A stretch of 7,725 nt of DNA. Origin: Bacteroidota bacterium. Its GTDB lineage: Bacteria > Bacteroidota > Bacteroidia > Chitinophagales > Chitinophagaceae. Made by a program: the position numbers and the translations under genes. The stretch is from contig JAJXYG010000291.1 in assembly GCA_021780705.1 (NCBI GenBank), positions 1 to 7,725 of the forward strand, read 5' to 3'. The notes beneath the pieces were generated by a model, which was not told where the DNA came from, did not search any database, and saw nothing but the letters and a program-made list of their open reading frames with translations. Shown here piece by piece: positions 7,037 through 7,725 of the stretch; position 1 is the first letter of the stretch, and the number at the start of each line of letters is the position of its first letter.

Positions 7037-7052
7037 CTGCCCTTACGGGCAG
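7037..7052 (-). other. Short stem-loop in the uvrB leader
   Basis: CTGCCC and GGGCAG form a perfect 6-bp stem with a 4-base loop, 22 bases before the uvrB ATG and after the mgsA stop. The minus-strand bases that follow (CCAAATAAAATC) are not U-rich, so it is unlikely to terminate mgsA transcription. TATCTTTA (7066-7059) just upstream resembles the Bacteroidota -7 box with one mismatch, but no -33 TTG is found at the right spacing. A leader hairpin or chance are both possible. Confidence 0.35.
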
Positions 7053-7074
7053 GTCACCTAAAGATAAAGGGCTG

Positions 7075-7530
7075 TTATATCACCGGCCTTTTCAGGTATT
7101 CGGTATAATCGGGAATGACTATCGGGTATTCCTGTTGCATGAGTACCGAAGTCAGGATAAAGTCTGCCGTAGTCCGGTTGCAGGCAATCAGTATATTCCT
7201 TGCCACCGCCAGGCGGAGCAGCGCCTTTACATCGCTGTCATGGGGTTGGGCTTCCATCGGATCCCAGAAAAAAATCAGCAGATCCAGCTTTTCTTCGGCA
7301 ATAAGCGCCCCGATCTGCTGGTCACCCCCCAGCGGGCCGCTCAGGAGCTTCACGATGGGGAGATCCAATTTCTCCTCCAAAAGTTTGCCGGTCGTCCCGG
7401 TAGCGATCAGGGTATGGCCCGACAATACAGCCCTGTTATATACGGCCCACTCAATCAGATCCTTCTTTTTGTGGTCGTGGGCGACCAGGGCAATCTGTTT
7501 TGAACCGGCTATGATTCTGGAATGACTCAT
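7075..7530 (-). CDS. mgsA: Methylglyoxal synthase
   Basis: MgsA converts dihydroxyacetone phosphate into methylglyoxal and inorganic phosphate, a cytosolic bypass of lower glycolysis that relieves sugar-phosphate build-up when phosphate is short. The 151-residue product matches the E. coli enzyme (152) along its full length. Active-site residues are present: H18-D19 in IALVAHDHKKKDL, the phosphate-binding ATGTTGKL (43-50), SGPLGGDQQIGALI with D70 (catalytic base, E. coli D71), FFWDP with D90, H97 in QPHDSDVKALLRLA and D100 (E. coli D101). TTADFIL and IPDYTEYL complete the C-terminal part. The ATG at 7530 aligns with the family start. The gene lies 51 bases after the peptidase fragment and 60 bases before uvrB, all on one strand, so an operon is plausible. 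Allosteric phosphate inhibition is known for the family but cannot be tested here. Confidence 0.98.
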   Translation of the reverse strand: MSHSRIIAGSKQIALVAHDHKKKDLIEWAVYNRAVLSGHTLIATGTTGKLLEEKLDLPIVKLLSGPLGGDQQIGALIAEEKLDLLIFFWDPMEAQPHDSDVKALLRLAVARNILIACNRTTADFILTSVLMQQEYPIVIPDYTEYLKRPVI

Positions 7531-7581
7531 CTGTTGGTAATTTTTTAGATTGGAAAGGTAAAAAAGATCCCAGACAACGCC

Positions 7582-7725
7582 TCATTTGGCAGCCTGGTCC
7601 GTCAGCTCCTCCAGGTAGGTGGCCAGCCGGTCAATGGCCCGTGCATCCACAAAAACCTGCTCCTGGGCCTGCTTCCACTGTTGCTGCTCAATAGCCTCCC
7701 TGATTCCGGGAAGGGTCTTTACCCC
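7582..7725 (-). CDS. C-terminal end of a probable M28/NAALADase-type peptidase (transferrin-receptor-like dimerisation domain), cut by window edge
   Basis: An open frame enters from the right edge and ends with TGA at 7584-7582, giving 47 residues. The segment begins GVKTLPGIREAIEQQQW and continues as a helix with VFVDARAIDRLATYLEEL. This resembles the very C-terminus of glutamate carboxypeptidase II-like M28 metallopeptidases, where an FPGI/LPGI turn is followed by a W and a long helix that helps form the dimer. Such proteins in Bacteroidota are usually exported and carry the zinc site far upstream, outside this window. The fragment alone cannot prove catalytic function. Lengthwise and by spacing (51 bases before mgsA) it is a genuine gene end and not a shadow frame. 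Confidence 0.65.
   Translation of the reverse strand, partial: GVKTLPGIREAIEQQQWKQAQEQVFVDARAIDRLATYLEELTDQAAK

Noticed and set aside
6496..7503. Plus-strand open frames opposite the uvrB 5' end and mgsA (6496-7023 and 7033-7503)
   Set aside because: Both mirror strongly conserved minus-strand genes, and their translations show no recognisable domain.

Overview
The window reads as a stretch of ordinary chromosome from a Bacteroidota bacterium, most likely of the order Chitinophagales. That placement is an inference from remembered sequence character: the PolA N-terminus (LFLLDAMALIYRAYYAL, then KGKNTNAQYGF), the UvrB, and AT-rich promoter-like boxes resembling TAnnTTTG instead of sigma70 -10 boxes. 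Base composition is close to balanced throughout. I see no mobile element, CRISPR array, tRNA or rRNA, and no obvious island of foreign composition.

Layout. Seven of the nine genes lie on the minus strand in full, an eighth (polA) is also minus but runs off the left edge, and only the tag gene is on the plus strand if the right-edge fragment is counted among the minus-strand genes. From the left edge: the 5' portion of polA (1-1023, cut by the edge), an alpha/beta-hydrolase-type esterase (1112-1843) and a RimJ/RimL-like GNAT acetyltransferase (1888-2496). A divergent intergenic region of 108 bases follows, then tag (2605-3165, plus). Tag converges on a DUF1810 gene (3221-3649), which lies downstream of an unrecognised exported protein with a predicted barrel domain and a C-terminal membrane anchor (3723-4799). 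A 187-base gap with several short stem-loops separates this from uvrB (4987-7014). Upstream of uvrB are mgsA (7075-7530) and the last 47 codons of a probable M28/NAALADase-type peptidase (7582-7725, cut by the right edge).

How the genes fit together. Three genes belong to DNA repair: polA (gap filling and flap removal), tag (base excision of 3-methyladenine) and uvrB (nucleotide excision). Methylglyoxal synthase sits directly upstream of uvrB in the same direction. Its product is a reactive dicarbonyl that damages DNA, so the pairing is suggestive, but housekeeping genes are often neighbours by chance in this phylum. The GNAT and esterase genes are 44 bases apart and could be co-transcribed, possibly reading on into polA.

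I did not find a convincing new multi-gene system. The least explained gene is the exported, membrane-anchored protein at 3723-4799, which has features of a glycoside-hydrolase-like (beta/alpha) barrel. The remaining points of interest are short leader or trailer stem-loops around uvrB and candidate Bacteroidota-type promoters.
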